The notes under the pieces are model-generated. The model had not been told where the DNA came from. It saw only the letters and a program-made list of their open reading frames with translations, and made no database searches. Position numbers and translations under genes: made by a program. From Thraustochytrium sp. TN22 (taxonomy: Eukaryota; Sar; Bigyra; Thraustochytrida; Thraustochytriidae): 64,000 nucleotides of DNA. Below, piece after piece: positions 39,194 to 49,513 of this stretch. The stretch lies in NCBI GenBank assembly GCA_013306675.1, contig JABLUY010000002.1, forward strand, positions 372,001 to 436,000. The letters run 5' to 3'. How positions within the stretch are numbered: the first letter of the stretch is position 1; the number at the start of each line of letters is the position of its first letter.

Positions 39194-41581
39194 ATGGTGC
39201 AATCGTCGGGCCGCGCCGCTTTGCGGTCGCTGCGCCGCGTGGTTGACTCGGTCCCTGGCCTTCGCCGAACTCGCGCATCGCCGCGTGCGCGGTCTGCGGC
39301 GCCGGCAGCCGACACGGAGGACCACGTGAAGATCCTCGCCGTCCAGGACCTCGTGCGCCGCCTTGCCGAGCACAGCAGCTCCGAGAGCATCCTTCGGGAA
39401 CTTGTGGAGAAGCTCGACGATGCAGACGTCCATCTGCAGGAGAAGCTCCGCATGGCCGCCCTTGACACTGGGTTGGCCGAGTGTGCCGAGCGCATCCTGC
39501 AGGACTGGTCGAGCCTGAAGGAGGCTGCCGCTGCGCTGCTCGCAGTCCGCTCGGCGCTCGCCACGCCTGCGGCGGAGCCCTATCGCAACGAGGCTGTGGT
39601 GGGGACCCAGCTTTGTGAGCTTGCTGCGGACCTCCTAAGGGAGCACGGGGATCACCCTCGGCTGCAGGCCGCAGGGTGTGCTTTATTTGCCGTCTGCGCG
39701 AGCGACGACGACTCGGAGGCCCGCGTCACGATTCTCACCGAAGAATTCCGCGTCGGCGACCTCGCTGTGGCAGCCGTTCGCGCGTGGCAAGATGACGCCC
39801 ACGTCCTGGAAAGCGCACTCGAGCTTCTCGTAGAGCTCTGTGTCGACAGCGAAATCGACGAATGGAAGGCTTTGAATCTTCTGTCTTTCGTTATGCCCAA
39901 TGATCAGGACCGGGCTCCAAGTTTCCGAATGCAGGCGTTAGGCAAAGCTCTCGACCCGGTCACTGGCGCCATGCTCGCTCATCCATCCGAGGTCGCCGTG
40001 CAGACACATGCATGCAGGTTCTTTGGGAGATCTACAAAGGAGATCGTCGCAGCGAGACCCCAGTTTGAGTCGCTGCTTGAAGCGGGAAAGGCTGTTCTCG
40101 CGGCCATGCGGCTGCAATCGCAGGATTCGTGGCTGAAAACAGCTGCGTGCGACGCTTTGCAGGCTCTGGATATCATGACGCCTCACTCGAAGTGCACCCA
40201 TTATCGCCCGCGACAGAGAGCCAGAAGAATCGAAAGGATGCGTAGAAGGGCCGCAGAATCACCTGAACGTCCTTACTTTCCCGGTCAGGTCATATGCTCG
40301 GACTGTAAACGCCTGAAGGTCGCTGGAAAGCTCATCTGCGATGAGGACGCGGCCTCCGACATTGTCTCCATTTTCCAGCACTTTGCCAGCGATCCAACCC
40401 GACTGACCATAGTGTCTCGCCTGATTCTTCACGTCGGCTCGACCGAAGATGCGACGGTGCAAAGGAATCTATTCGCGGACCACGACTTTTGTTCTCACCT
40501 TATGTTGACAGTACGTACTCACTCGCATGCCCGTGAACTCTTCCACAACGTCTGCGTCGCCCTCGCGACAGCTTGCGACTTTGTTGACGATGACACCAAG
40601 GACTCAATGTTTCACATCATCCTGGAGGAAGCGGCCGAAAGAGAGAACAACGTTCAGGTCCATGGAAGCATCGCCATGTTCTTTTCACATTGCGCTGGCT
40701 CGAAGCACGAGGCCACCGTCCAGCGAATGCGGGCAGCCCCTGTCTTGGACATGCTCATGTCTGACGTGCGCCTCTTCGCAGATACGACTGAGAGTGAGTA
40801 CCAGCGACGCATCTGCAAGGCTCTCGCCATCCTGACAAGCAACCGGGAGGTCGCAACGTACATCTCGAGCATGCCGGGGTCTTTTGATGCGATCGTTGCA
40901 ACACTGCACACCTTCGCGGACGATATGGGCATTGGCTCTGGTTTTCTTTGGGTCGAACCCGGAATTCCCAGACATGCTTACCTTTGCCTCTTTCAGATCG
41001 CTCTGGCTAGCACTGATCGGCCCGCCCTCGTTCGACGCGCAGTTGCTGAAATGGTCACTCATGTTCGTCGGCGCGCAGAGACATGTACCACCTTTGACGA
41101 CCACGTCGCCATCCTCGAGCTTTGCGACATAGTTTGCCAAGTCTTTTGCATACTTCCAGAGGATCTAGACATGCGTCCGTACCTCATCGGTGACCTCGAC
41201 GTGGTACCCCTCGTCATCGTGTTTTTGGAAGCTCCATTGCATACGAGAACCCAACACATGAGTGTCGACTATGCAATCCTCCCAGCAAACTCATGCCGCG
41301 CGGTGACGGCCCTCGCCCGTGATGATCGGGACGTGCAAGAACGCTTCGTTCGCGAGCTGAATGCTGCGACGCACATCATTGCACTGATGCGGCATTTCAA
41401 GGCTAGCGAGGACACTCAGGAAGCCGCCTGTGAGGCGCTGGCGGTGCTGGCATCTTCGAGCGAGTCCCTCGGCGGTGTAATTCTGGGCGCGGGCGCGGAG
41501 GCAGCCATCAAGGCGGCCAAAGCGAGCTTTCCGAATTTGTCCAGCCCGCAGCGCGCTCTCAGCGCACTCGCGCTTTCGTGA
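39194..41581 (+). CDS. ARM/HEAT-repeat-like protein of unknown function
   Basis: 795 residues from the ATG at 39194 (MVQSSGRAALRSLRRVVDSV); the frame continues upstream to a Met at 39053, but a good splice acceptor at 39183 argues for the later start. Almost the whole protein is alpha-helical with repeating Leu/Ala patterns such as ALAILTSNREVATYI and EAACEALAVLASSSESLGG, as in armadillo-type superhelices. A basic stretch (RQRARRIERMRRRAAE) and CSDCKR lie near residues 340-375. No enzyme motif is visible. Codon use is clearly less GC3-biased than in the neighbours (many GAT, TTT, CTT), which hints at a different evolutionary history. It is convergent with the next gene, 150 bp apart. Confidence 0.75.
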   Translation: MVQSSGRAALRSLRRVVDSVPGLRRTRASPRARSAAPAADTEDHVKILAVQDLVRRLAEHSSSESILRELVEKLDDADVHLQEKLRMAALDTGLAECAERILQDWSSLKEAAAALLAVRSALATPAAEPYRNEAVVGTQLCELAADLLREHGDHPRLQAAGCALFAVCASDDDSEARVTILTEEFRVGDLAVAAVRAWQDDAHVLESALELLVELCVDSEIDEWKALNLLSFVMPNDQDRAPSFRMQALGKALDPVTGAMLAHPSEVAVQTHACRFFGRSTKEIVAARPQFESLLEAGKAVLAAMRLQSQDSWLKTAACDALQALDIMTPHSKCTHYRPRQRARRIERMRRRAAESPERPYFPGQVICSDCKRLKVAGKLICDEDAASDIVSIFQHFASDPTRLTIVSRLILHVGSTEDATVQRNLFADHDFCSHLMLTVRTHSHARELFHNVCVALATACDFVDDDTKDSMFHIILEEAAERENNVQVHGSIAMFFSHCAGSKHEATVQRMRAAPVLDMLMSDVRLFADTTESEYQRRICKALAILTSNREVATYISSMPGSFDAIVATLHTFADDMGIGSGFLWVEPGIPRHAYLCLFQIALASTDRPALVRRAVAEMVTHVRRRAETCTTFDDHVAILELCDIVCQVFCILPEDLDMRPYLIGDLDVVPLVIVFLEAPLHTRTQHMSVDYAILPANSCRAVTALARDDRDVQERFVRELNAATHIIALMRHFKASEDTQEAACEALAVLASSSESLGGVILGAGAEAAIKAAKASFPNLSSPQRALSALALS

Positions 41582-41731
41582 GCGGTGAGCGCTGATCACA
41601 TCATTGACCTCTGTTTTCTATGTGAAGGAACTGAGCAGCAGCAGCAAAGATCGTATGTAATTGCAAACAGTCACTGGCAGAGCCGATCAAACGGTATTGC
41701 TTGCTTGCTTGCGCGCGTTCGCACGCTCGCA

Positions 41732-44152
41732 TCAAGCGGATGAAGAGGAGGAGGAGGAGGAGGAGGACGATGTGGAGGCCTGGCGCGTGGCGTTCGCAAC
41801 GTAGGCCTTGAGCGCCGCGCTGGAGTCGCGAGGGGAGGCGAGGCCGAGGCCGGCGGAGCCGAGGTGCGAGTACTCCTTGGTATCCTCGAGGAAGTTGTCA
41901 ACCTGGGTGAGGAGGCGCGGGCTGCCGAAGCTCGGGCTCGGGAGGTTGAGGAGGTCGATGTCGGTCTTGAGGCCGAGATCATGTGTGGGGATGAACTTGT
42001 TGTGGTTGTGCGGGTGCTGGAAGCCATGCTTGGGGGAGTATTGCATGGAGCCGCGCGGCGTGAAGATAAAGGAGCTCGTAGGCGACATGGCCGGCAGCGG
42101 CTTGATGTCCTTCATGAGCGAGGAGGACATGGACGTGGGCAGGGGCGGCGCGCCGGCGCCGAGGCCGCCGAGGCGGAAGCTCCCGTTGCGGTCGGCGCCG
42201 GGGTGGCCGCGCGGCGTCTGCAGCGAGGCCTGCAAAAGGTCAAAGTCCTCCTGGTTGAGGCCGTGCGCGTGCGGCGTCATGACGGCCGAGATCGTGTCCA
42301 TGTAGGAGGACGATGACGAGGAGCCGCCGGTCTGGTGCAGGTAGTGCTGACGCGCGCCGGCGTCCGGGGACCACGCGGTGCTCGATGCCCAGCGCGCCAC
42401 GGGGCTCTTGTTGTTGCGGTAGTCGCGGTCCGCGACGAAATCCTGGTAAAAGTCGGCCAGGAGGCGCATCGCGAAGCCACTGACGGCGTAGCCGTCGGCG
42501 TTTTTGAAACCGTCCGGGTGGCGCTTCACAAAGGCGTCGATCTGGGCGCGAAAGCCGTCTTGCTGCACGAGGTAAAAGGCGAACTGGTCCACCATCGTCA
42601 AGGTGGCGGAGGCAGCGCGGTCATCGCCTTCGTTCTGGACGACCATGCGCATGTAGTCGTGCACGCGGTACGGGTAGTATGGCGGCCAGAGCGCCTGCAT
42701 GTCGGACCAGTGCATGAGAAAGGCGCACATGGCCTGGGAGAACTGCGGCATGCGGTCATTGGCCAGCACGAGCTTATGCGGTGGCTGCGCCGGCAGGCCG
42801 ACGAGCTTGATGATATCCACAAGCTGCTCAAAGCGACGGTCAGCGAAGAGGCCCGAGGGCGACGAGACGTTCGGCAGCACCACGCCGCCGCGCTGCATGG
42901 ACGCGAACTCGAAGTCGCCGCCATGCTGCAGCTGGCGGTCTAGCGAGATGCCGCCGAGGTCCAGGCCACCGGCCGAGTGCGCGCGGCGGCGCTCCGCGCC
43001 CGGCGCTGGGATGTCGAGCGCCTGCGGGCGGCGCTTGAGCGACATCGAGGAGCCGCCCTCGCCAGCAGGCGACCCGCGCTGGCGCTTGAGCGCCTCTCCG
43101 CCGCTGGTACCCATGCCGTCGCCGCCAGCAGAGGAGCTCTGGCGGCCGCGCGAGCGCTTGGCAAGTGCCTTGGCGGCGGCCGCGCGGCTCGCCTCCTCGT
43201 CGATCTGGCGCTGGATTTGCAGCTCCGCCTCCGCCGCTTCCGAGGCGGACGAGCCCACCACGCGCCGGCTCTTCTTTTGCACGATGTGGTTGTACTTGCG
43301 CCGGCGGCAGTACATTTGCCACGGCGGCGACTGGCACATGGCCAACACCTTGTACTTGCCCTCTGCGCCGGCAGCGCCGTCCGGCGTCTTCTCCAGCACA
43401 TAGGCGCGGAACACGTGGTACATGTTACGCGTCTTCTTGGACCCCAAAAAGCCGTAGTGCCAGCCCTTGAGGTTGCGGTTGAACTCGAAGAGCGTCTGCA
43501 CGCGGCCGGGCCGGGCCTTGAGGTGGCCCTGCTCCTGCTGCTGCTGCTTGCTCATGGGCATGCGATGGCCCTTCATGTAACAGAACTGCTTCTTTTCCTC
43601 GTCCTCCGCGCCGTGCTTGTTGATTTGGTCCAGCGAAATCAGGCTGCCCAATGCATGCGGCTTGCTCCCGTCCACCGCGAACTCGCCACACGCGATAAGG
43701 GCATTCGCCGCCACCGCCGACGGCGCATAGTCAAAGACCACCGTGATGGACTGTCCGCAGAAGCCGTCCTGGTGGCCAAAGCCCAAGCAACAGTTCGGGA
43801 AACACCGCAGGTTCTTCTGGTCCTTGGACTTGTTGTTGCGCTGGTACGCCAGCTTCCACGTCGTGCCGGCGCGGAACTCGAGGCTGCCGTCCTCGCTCTT
43901 GAGCCCGTCGATGCCGCTCCCGCTCCCGCTGTCCAGACCCATGAGCGGGCTGCGCAGGTTCAGGGGCGTCGCCGCCACGTCGTCCAGCCCGCCCATCCCC
44001 TGCGAGCCCAGCTGCGTGTCCACCATGGGCGGCCCGTGCACGTGCGGCTCGGCGCTGTCCGCGTCGCACCCGCCGTCCTCGTGGAACGACGCCAGGCTCG
44101 ACGTCAGCGACCGTCTGCTGCTGCTGTAGAACTGCCCGTGCCCCAGCTCCAT
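41732..44152 (-). CDS. Large protein of unknown function, possible DNA-binding regulator
   Basis: 806 residues if it starts at 44152 (MELGHGQFYSSSRRSL); the frame runs on to 44347, but the extra part is Ala-rich. Residues about 95-310 form a compact Cys/aromatic-rich domain (FPNCCLGFGHQDGFCGQSITVVFDY; LFEFNRNLKGWHYGFLGSKK; MCQSPPWQMYCRRRKYNHIV) ending in a basic patch. This is suggestive of an immunoglobulin-like DNA-binding fold, but I cannot name a family. Basic NLS-like segments (KRSRGRQ, KRQRGSP) and Ser/Gly-rich disordered stretches follow. A second folded region at about 440-600 contains VDIIKLVGLPAQPPHKLVL and WPPYYPYRVHDYMRMVV. The tail is disordered and ends in polySer. A transcriptional regulator is a guess from composition. 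Confidence 0.7.
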   Translation of the reverse strand: MELGHGQFYSSSRRSLTSSLASFHEDGGCDADSAEPHVHGPPMVDTQLGSQGMGGLDDVAATPLNLRSPLMGLDSGSGSGIDGLKSEDGSLEFRAGTTWKLAYQRNNKSKDQKNLRCFPNCCLGFGHQDGFCGQSITVVFDYAPSAVAANALIACGEFAVDGSKPHALGSLISLDQINKHGAEDEEKKQFCYMKGHRMPMSKQQQQEQGHLKARPGRVQTLFEFNRNLKGWHYGFLGSKKTRNMYHVFRAYVLEKTPDGAAGAEGKYKVLAMCQSPPWQMYCRRRKYNHIVQKKSRRVVGSSASEAAEAELQIQRQIDEEASRAAAAKALAKRSRGRQSSSAGGDGMGTSGGEALKRQRGSPAGEGGSSMSLKRRPQALDIPAPGAERRRAHSAGGLDLGGISLDRQLQHGGDFEFASMQRGGVVLPNVSSPSGLFADRRFEQLVDIIKLVGLPAQPPHKLVLANDRMPQFSQAMCAFLMHWSDMQALWPPYYPYRVHDYMRMVVQNEGDDRAASATLTMVDQFAFYLVQQDGFRAQIDAFVKRHPDGFKNADGYAVSGFAMRLLADFYQDFVADRDYRNNKSPVARWASSTAWSPDAGARQHYLHQTGGSSSSSSYMDTISAVMTPHAHGLNQEDFDLLQASLQTPRGHPGADRNGSFRLGGLGAGAPPLPTSMSSSLMKDIKPLPAMSPTSSFIFTPRGSMQYSPKHGFQHPHNHNKFIPTHDLGLKTDIDLLNLPSPSFGSPRLLTQVDNFLEDTKEYSHLGSAGLGLASPRDSSAALKAYVANATRQASTSSSSSSSSSSSA

Positions 44153-45446
44153 CTGCTCCGCGGCGCCCGCGACCTCGCGCCGCTCCGCTCCGCTTCTGCC
44201 TGCCTGCCTCGCCGCTGCGCGACCACCCCGCCAACTGCCGCACGTGCCGGTCCGGTGCGCTGCAGCAATGCGCGCAACGGACGATGCCGCAGCCGCCGCT
44301 GCGCTGCTCTGCGCCGCGCCGCGCTGCGCTGCGCAGCACTCGGCCAAGCGGCCAGTCAGCCCGCAGGCAGTCGCGGGCCGGCCTCGCGCCTCGCGCCGCT
44401 CGCCGCCGCGCCGCTCGCCGCCGCGCCGCTCGCCGCCGCGCTCGGCCGGGGCAGGCAGGAGGCACAGGCCGGGCCGACTGGGACTGCTCTGCTGCTCTGC
44501 TCGGTGCGGCGCCCTTGGGCTTGCCGGCCTATCCGCCTTGCGGCGACCGTTGGGCCGCGCTAGCTGGCGAGCGAGCCCGCTCGCTCCAGCGCTCGCTAAC
44601 TTACTGGCCGCTCGCTACCGGGCGCGCCGCCGCTTTTCTGCAAGCTCAGTCAGTTGCTCAGGCTGCCCGGCCGCGACGAAGAGCGTCCCACCGGCAGAGG
44701 GCGCGGGCAGGAAGGAAGGGAGGAAGGACGGATGGATGGATGGAGGGCTGGAAGGACTCAGGAATGAGACGAGAGCGGAAACCCAAAGGCAACGTGCGCC
44801 GAGGTGTCCTCTCCCCAGCGGCTGGGCCGCCAGCTGCCGAGCTAGAGATAGTTACTCACACGAAGCGCACGAGAGACGAGAGAAGCGACGGCAAATCGCA
44901 GCCGAAAGGGGTTTGATTGAGAGAAGTCGAGCGAGCACTCGAAATTGGTAGGCAGACGTGCTCCGCTCCACAACGGCCGCGCGCACTGCGCCTGGTCTTG
45001 CTCCTCAGAGCCTGTCTCGGACTCGGCTCGGCTCGGCTCGGCTCGACTCGACTCGACTCGAGACGGGGGACGCTCGTGCGATGTCGGAGACGAGTCGCGT
45101 CCCACGCTTCCCTTCCCGCCGGTGCCTTTGCTTTTGGTGTTGCGCTAGCCGCCTCGCTCTCCCGCTTGTCCTCCAGTGAGTCGTGGTCGCGCTACCCCGC
45201 TCGCCCGACGTGCGCCGACTCGGACCCGGAGCGCACGCGTGCGCCGAGGGCTGGGACGCAGGGCCCGGCGGGCGGTGGGACGCGCGCACGGAGCTCGCTT
45301 CGGACTTTGCGGTCTGCCGGCCGACTGCCTGCCCGCCTGGAGCGGCCTGCGCGCCGCGAGCGTGCAAGCGTGCGTGCGGCGTGCGTGAGGGCAGTCCGGG
45401 AGCAAGGCCAGCCCAGCCCAGCTCAAAAAGGGCGCTCGACCGCGCT

Positions 45447-45448
45447 TG

Positions 45449-45480
<32 letters not shown>

Positions 45481-45482
45481 CC
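45447..45482. repeat. (CCTG)n tetranucleotide array
   Basis: Nine contiguous CCTG/TGCC units in the spacer between two minus-strand genes; related GGCA arrays occur at about 35691 and 14813. Confidence 0.9.
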
Positions 45483-45675
45483 AGTCCCAGCGACTGGCAG
45501 CAACCAAGCCTGAGCTGCCTGCCCCACGCAAGCGACGGCCACGGCTGGCCACGGTTCGACGCGGCGGCTGGCGGCCCGCGGGCACAGTTTGGCAGCTTGG
45601 CCTGCTTGCGCACGGTGGCGGGCAGCCGCCGTGGCCGGGGCAGTTGGCGGGAGCCGATCTCTTCGTGTGAGTGAG

Positions 45676-45711
<36 letters not shown>

Positions 45712-45747
45712 CAGCTCAGAGAGCCTGAGAGAGAGAGAGAGAGAGAA
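45676..45747. repeat. (GA)n microsatellites
   Basis: Two GA-dinucleotide tracts separated by CTCAGCTCAGAGAGCCT, in the same spacer. Confidence 0.9.
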
Positions 45748-46988
45748 CTCTTCCTGGCAGCCGGTTGGCCTGGTAGACTAGCTAGCTCTAGAGTTACCAC
45801 ATCACATCTCGCGGCGGCGGCCGCAGCACGGAGGCAGCGGGCCGTGCGCCACGCGACGCGACGAGACCAGAGGAGACGACTCGGAGACGAGATGCGCCGC
45901 GCGCTCTCCAAGTCGTCGTCATGGCCGAGCTTGCGCTTCAACGAAGCTGTCCTCACGGAGCCAGGAGAGTCAGGACTTCCAAGATGGGACGCGAGCCTTC
46001 TTTGCATTTTTAAGTTCGGCCGCATTGCGGCTGGCTCCGCTCCACGGCCGATCGTGGTCGCTTTCTTGGTGGCTCGACCCGCCGGGGCCCCACCGACCTT
46101 CGACCGATCTGCCTCTGCCTGCAGCTGACCAATCGAGTCCGCCGAGCTGCAAATTGGCAGCGCTGCTGGCAGCTGCAGCCAGCTTGCTAGCTGGCAGGCC
46201 GGCCACGGCTGTAGCGCGCTGCGCCCAGCCAGATCAGCTGTGCTCGCTACCTGCTCTCCACCACTGCCGTTGGTCGGCGCGGCGCGGCGGGCGGGCGCGC
46301 TAGGACTGCGCAGGTCGGCTCCTCGGAGCCAATTCTCTCGCTCGCTCCTTCCCGCTGCGGCCCGGTTGCGGCTTCCTTCTCCTTTGGCTGTGGCCGCCGC
46401 CGGCCCCTGGAGCCTGCCTGACTATGAGTGCGCTTGCGCAGCGTCGCAGGCTCGCGGCCGGCTTTTCACTGGCTCGTTGCTGGCTGCGCAGCGCTCGATC
46501 AGCCCTCGGGCCAGGTCTTTCACTGCAGTGCAGGGCACCGCGGTGGCTCGGAAAAGCGGCGCGCCTGCAGTGGCTTGGAGAATGAGCGGTCTTTCACGGT
46601 GATGACGCCAGCCAGGCGGAGCCTGCCCCCGGCGGTAACCAGCAAGCCGTGGCTAGCCGACAGCGTGCCAGACTAGCTAGCTAGCTAGCGAGCTCGCGCG
46701 GGAGCGAGCAACCAGGCGGCGACGGCTGCTTGGCGTGGAGCTCGGAGCTCGGAGCTCGAAGCTCGAAGCTGCACTTTTACTTGCCAAGCTACGGCACGGG
46801 ACTCGGCTAGCGAAGAGCTTGCCTTGCTTTCAGCTGTCAAAGAAGAAGGCAGCAAGAAAAAGCGTGCGAGGGCGGACACCCACAGGCACCATCATAACTT
46901 AGCTGTGAGGCGCTTCGCTCGCCTGCCATTACACATTGACTGCGTTGCAATTATTCACTCACTCATTGGCAATGCCAGTGGCGGCAGT

Positions 46989-48854
46989 TTACGGATCGGT
47001 CACAGCGGTGGGCTCGGCCACGTGCAGGTGTAGACAGACGCCGAGAAGACGGGTCATGTCAGCAGAGAGGTTCGGTAGGTGCAGGATGTCGCGAATAAAG
47101 CGCTTCGCGAGCGCGTCGCCGCTCGTGCTCGCCGCCGGGACGCCCGCGTCTCCAGCCGCAGCAGTCAAGGCGAGCGGCGCCTGTACGGTGGGCGCCTGTA
47201 CGGAATGCGCCTGCACGGCCGGCGCGGCTGCGCCTGGAAGCGCCGCAGTAGCCGCCGCGCTCGCAGCCACGCCGGGCGCCACGGCGAGGGGAGCGGCCGC
47301 GTTGCTGGACGCAGCCGCGGCCGCCGCGAGCGCGGTGGCATCAATCTTAAATGGCGTCGACCAGATGCGCAGGATACCCTCGTCCTCGTCCGCGCTGAGC
47401 AGCATGAGCGCCTGCTGCGGGAACTTGCCCTCGGGTGGCGGCGAGGCCGCGTAGCGCTGCAGAGAGAATTGCCGCGCCGCAAGTACACTGTGCGCGACGA
47501 TCGTCAGCGGCGAGCCCACGCGCTTCCAGCCGAGCGGCTGCAACCCCGGCACGTGCCAGCGCTCAATCTTGCCAGGGTCCCCGACGTCGCCCATTTGCGT
47601 GGCGCCAAACACAAAGCTGCCACAGGAGACCAGTTGCGTCGCGAAAATGCTCGACTCCATTACGCGCACGCACTCCCACTTGCGGTTGTACACGCGCATG
47701 GTGAAGTCCGCGGACGCCGAGACCACCAGGTCCACGTCCGAGTCCGTTCCACCTGCGGCCGCGGCCGCAGCCTCGGGTGGGCCACCAGCAACACCGTCCT
47801 CGCTGCCCCCCGCCGCGGCCCTTGCTGGGGCGCCCTCGACCCGAATGAGGGCGCCGACAAAGTCCTCGTGGTCCTTGATGACGTGCATTGCGTCTGAAAA
47901 TTTCGGCGCGGAGCTCGTGGCGGCTGCTGCGCCGCCCGGCGGGTCGCTCTTGGCTTTCTCGGCCTCCACCATCTCGTCGTCATCGACTTCTTCCTTCGCC
48001 CCGTCCTTGGCACGCGCCACGCACGCCGGCACGTCCCAGACGCGGATCGAGCAGTCGTCGGACCCACTCGCGAGCTGCGCGGGTCGAGTACCTACCGGCG
48101 GCAGCGCCAGCAAGCAGATCACGCTGTCCTTGTGGCCGCCAAGTCGGAAGAGGCAGGTCCAGCGCGTCGCATCCCAGCACGCGATCGTGGCGTCCAGGGA
48201 GCCCGAAAAGAGCAGGCCGCCTTCTGTGCCCTCGACGCCCCCGTCGAGCGCAGCCAGCGCCTGGATCTCATTCGCGTGCGCGTCCTCCACGCAGTGCACA
48301 TGGCTCAGATTTGCTAGGCTCACGAGCACAAGGTCACAGCCGACACCGGCTGCCAGCAGAGGCGCACGCGCGCCCGGCGACGAGGCTGCCGTGCCGTTCG
48401 CCTTCGTCGGGACAGCACCACCAAGCACCTCGGCCAGGCTGATGACGCTCGTGCCCGCCTTGAGCTCCGCGCTGGTGATTTTGGCGAAGGAGTTGAGCGC
48501 GTCCCAGAACACGAGCTTGCCGTCCGCCATGCCCGTGCACACCAGCACGCAATGCCCGCGCGCGCTGCGAAACGAGGGCTGGATGGCCGCGCTAAAGTCC
48601 GCGAGCGGGCGCTCCAAAATGGCACATGACAGCACGCTGCCGCCCGTCGGGATCTCGGCGCGCGCCGGCGACAGCGACAGCTTCAGCCGCTTGCGCCGCA
48701 CCTCTGCCTCCTCGGCGCGCTTGATGCGCTCCTTCTCCTCCTCCAGCTTGCGTTTGGACTGCGCCTGAGCCAGCGCCTCGCGCTTGCGCTCCAGCTCCTC
48801 CAGCTTCTCCTGGCGCTCCTTGATACGCGCCTGGCACTCTGCCAGCTCCTCCAT
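46989..48854 (-). CDS. WD40-repeat protein with N-terminal coiled coil
   Basis: 621 residues from the Met at 48854. The frame stays open to 49358 and the upstream part would add an asparagine-rich tract (from a GTT array), so an 789-residue form is possible. Residues 1-65 form a Glu/Lys/Arg coiled coil (ECQARIKERQEKLEELERKR). About seven WD40 blades follow, recognisable by GKLVFWDAL, LFSGSLDATIACWDA, GGHKDSVICLLALP, LASGSDDCSIRVWDV, VVSASADFTMRVYNR and GILRIWSTP. An acidic insert (KEEVDDDEMVEAEKAK) sits between blades. The C-terminus is Ala/Pro-rich and ends with LAKRFIRDILHLPNLSADMT. I cannot match it to a named WD40 family, and complex membership is unknown. Confidence 0.75.
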   Translation of the reverse strand: MEELAECQARIKERQEKLEELERKREALAQAQSKRKLEEEKERIKRAEEAEVRRKRLKLSLSPARAEIPTGGSVLSCAILERPLADFSAAIQPSFRSARGHCVLVCTGMADGKLVFWDALNSFAKITSAELKAGTSVISLAEVLGGAVPTKANGTAASSPGARAPLLAAGVGCDLVLVSLANLSHVHCVEDAHANEIQALAALDGGVEGTEGGLLFSGSLDATIACWDATRWTCLFRLGGHKDSVICLLALPPVGTRPAQLASGSDDCSIRVWDVPACVARAKDGAKEEVDDDEMVEAEKAKSDPPGGAAAATSSAPKFSDAMHVIKDHEDFVGALIRVEGAPARAAAGGSEDGVAGGPPEAAAAAAGGTDSDVDLVVSASADFTMRVYNRKWECVRVMESSIFATQLVSCGSFVFGATQMGDVGDPGKIERWHVPGLQPLGWKRVGSPLTIVAHSVLAARQFSLQRYAASPPPEGKFPQQALMLLSADEDEGILRIWSTPFKIDATALAAAAAASSNAAAPLAVAPGVAASAAATAALPGAAAPAVQAHSVQAPTVQAPLALTAAAGDAGVPAASTSGDALAKRFIRDILHLPNLSADMTRLLGVCLHLHVAEPTAVTDP

Positions 48855-49185
48855 CTTGCCGCCGCGCGCGCCGCGCGCGTCGTCCGTCGCTTCCGCGCGC
48901 CGCGCCGCCGCCGCTGCCGCCGCCGCCGCCGCACTCGCCGCCGCCCTCGCCGTGCTCGCCGCCCCCTGGGCCGCCGCCGGACCCCTCGCGCGACGAAGTT
49001 TCGAGCGCGGGTTTGGGTTTGGCCGCAGGCCGGGCTGGCCAGGGGCAGCCACCGCCCCTGCAGCGCAAGCACCGCCACCATGCTGGCGGCGACCCGCAAG
49101 CGCAGTACGCTGCGATGTAGTTACGGCTCTGCAACGTAGATCAGAATGCACAGAGGACAAGCTTGACCTACTTCCTTCCCTTTTA

Positions 49186-49201
49186 TTGTTGTTGTTGCTG
49201 C

Positions 49202-49235
<34 letters not shown>

Positions 49236-49240
49236 GTTGT
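49186..49240. repeat. (GTT)n array, readable as polyAsn
   Basis: TTG/GTT triplets on the plus strand, upstream of the WD40 gene's preferred start. If the longer start at 49358 is used, the array encodes an Asn-rich tract; otherwise it lies in the 5' UTR or promoter. Confidence 0.9.
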
Positions 49241-49513
49241 CGTCGAAGTTCTTCTTCTCCTCTTCATCTTCTTCTGGCTGCAAGCGCGGCCTCCTCCAAA
49301 TCTGCTCGACCTCGGCCAGCAAGTTGGCTTCCCTGCTGTGTCCGATGAGTTTACTCATTACAGAGCGAGCGAGCGGGACAGCGGCCAGGCGTCGCGGCCT
49401 CTCCGTCTGATGATGCGAGACAGATCAAGCACGCACGAGCTCACCAATACGAGAACTGCACGTCGCCAGGCGCCCGCAGCCTGCCGTGGCACTGCAGGCA
49501 GCAGGCAGGCGCG

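Larger units (their letters stand above)
44153..46988. other. Gene-poor, repeat-rich spacer
   Basis: About 2.8 kb without a supported gene. It holds CGCCGCGCCGCT repeats at about 44398-44440, TCGGCTCGGCTCGACTCGAC near 45024-45060 within a CTCGGACTCGG context, a (CCTG)n array at 45447-45482, (GA)n at 45676-45709 and 45728-45747, and CTAG runs near 46672-46689. A short frame starting at 45891 (MRRALSKSSSWPSLRFNEAV) could be a small gene, but nothing supports it. Confidence 0.6.

Noticed and set aside
42977-44563. 528-codon open frame on the plus strand
   Set aside because: Antisense to the large orphan gene; Arg/Leu/Ala-rich and without motifs.
45891-46127. Small frame starting MRRALSKSSSWPSLRF
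   Set aside because: No homology recognised, no supporting neighbour or splice signals; remains only a possibility.
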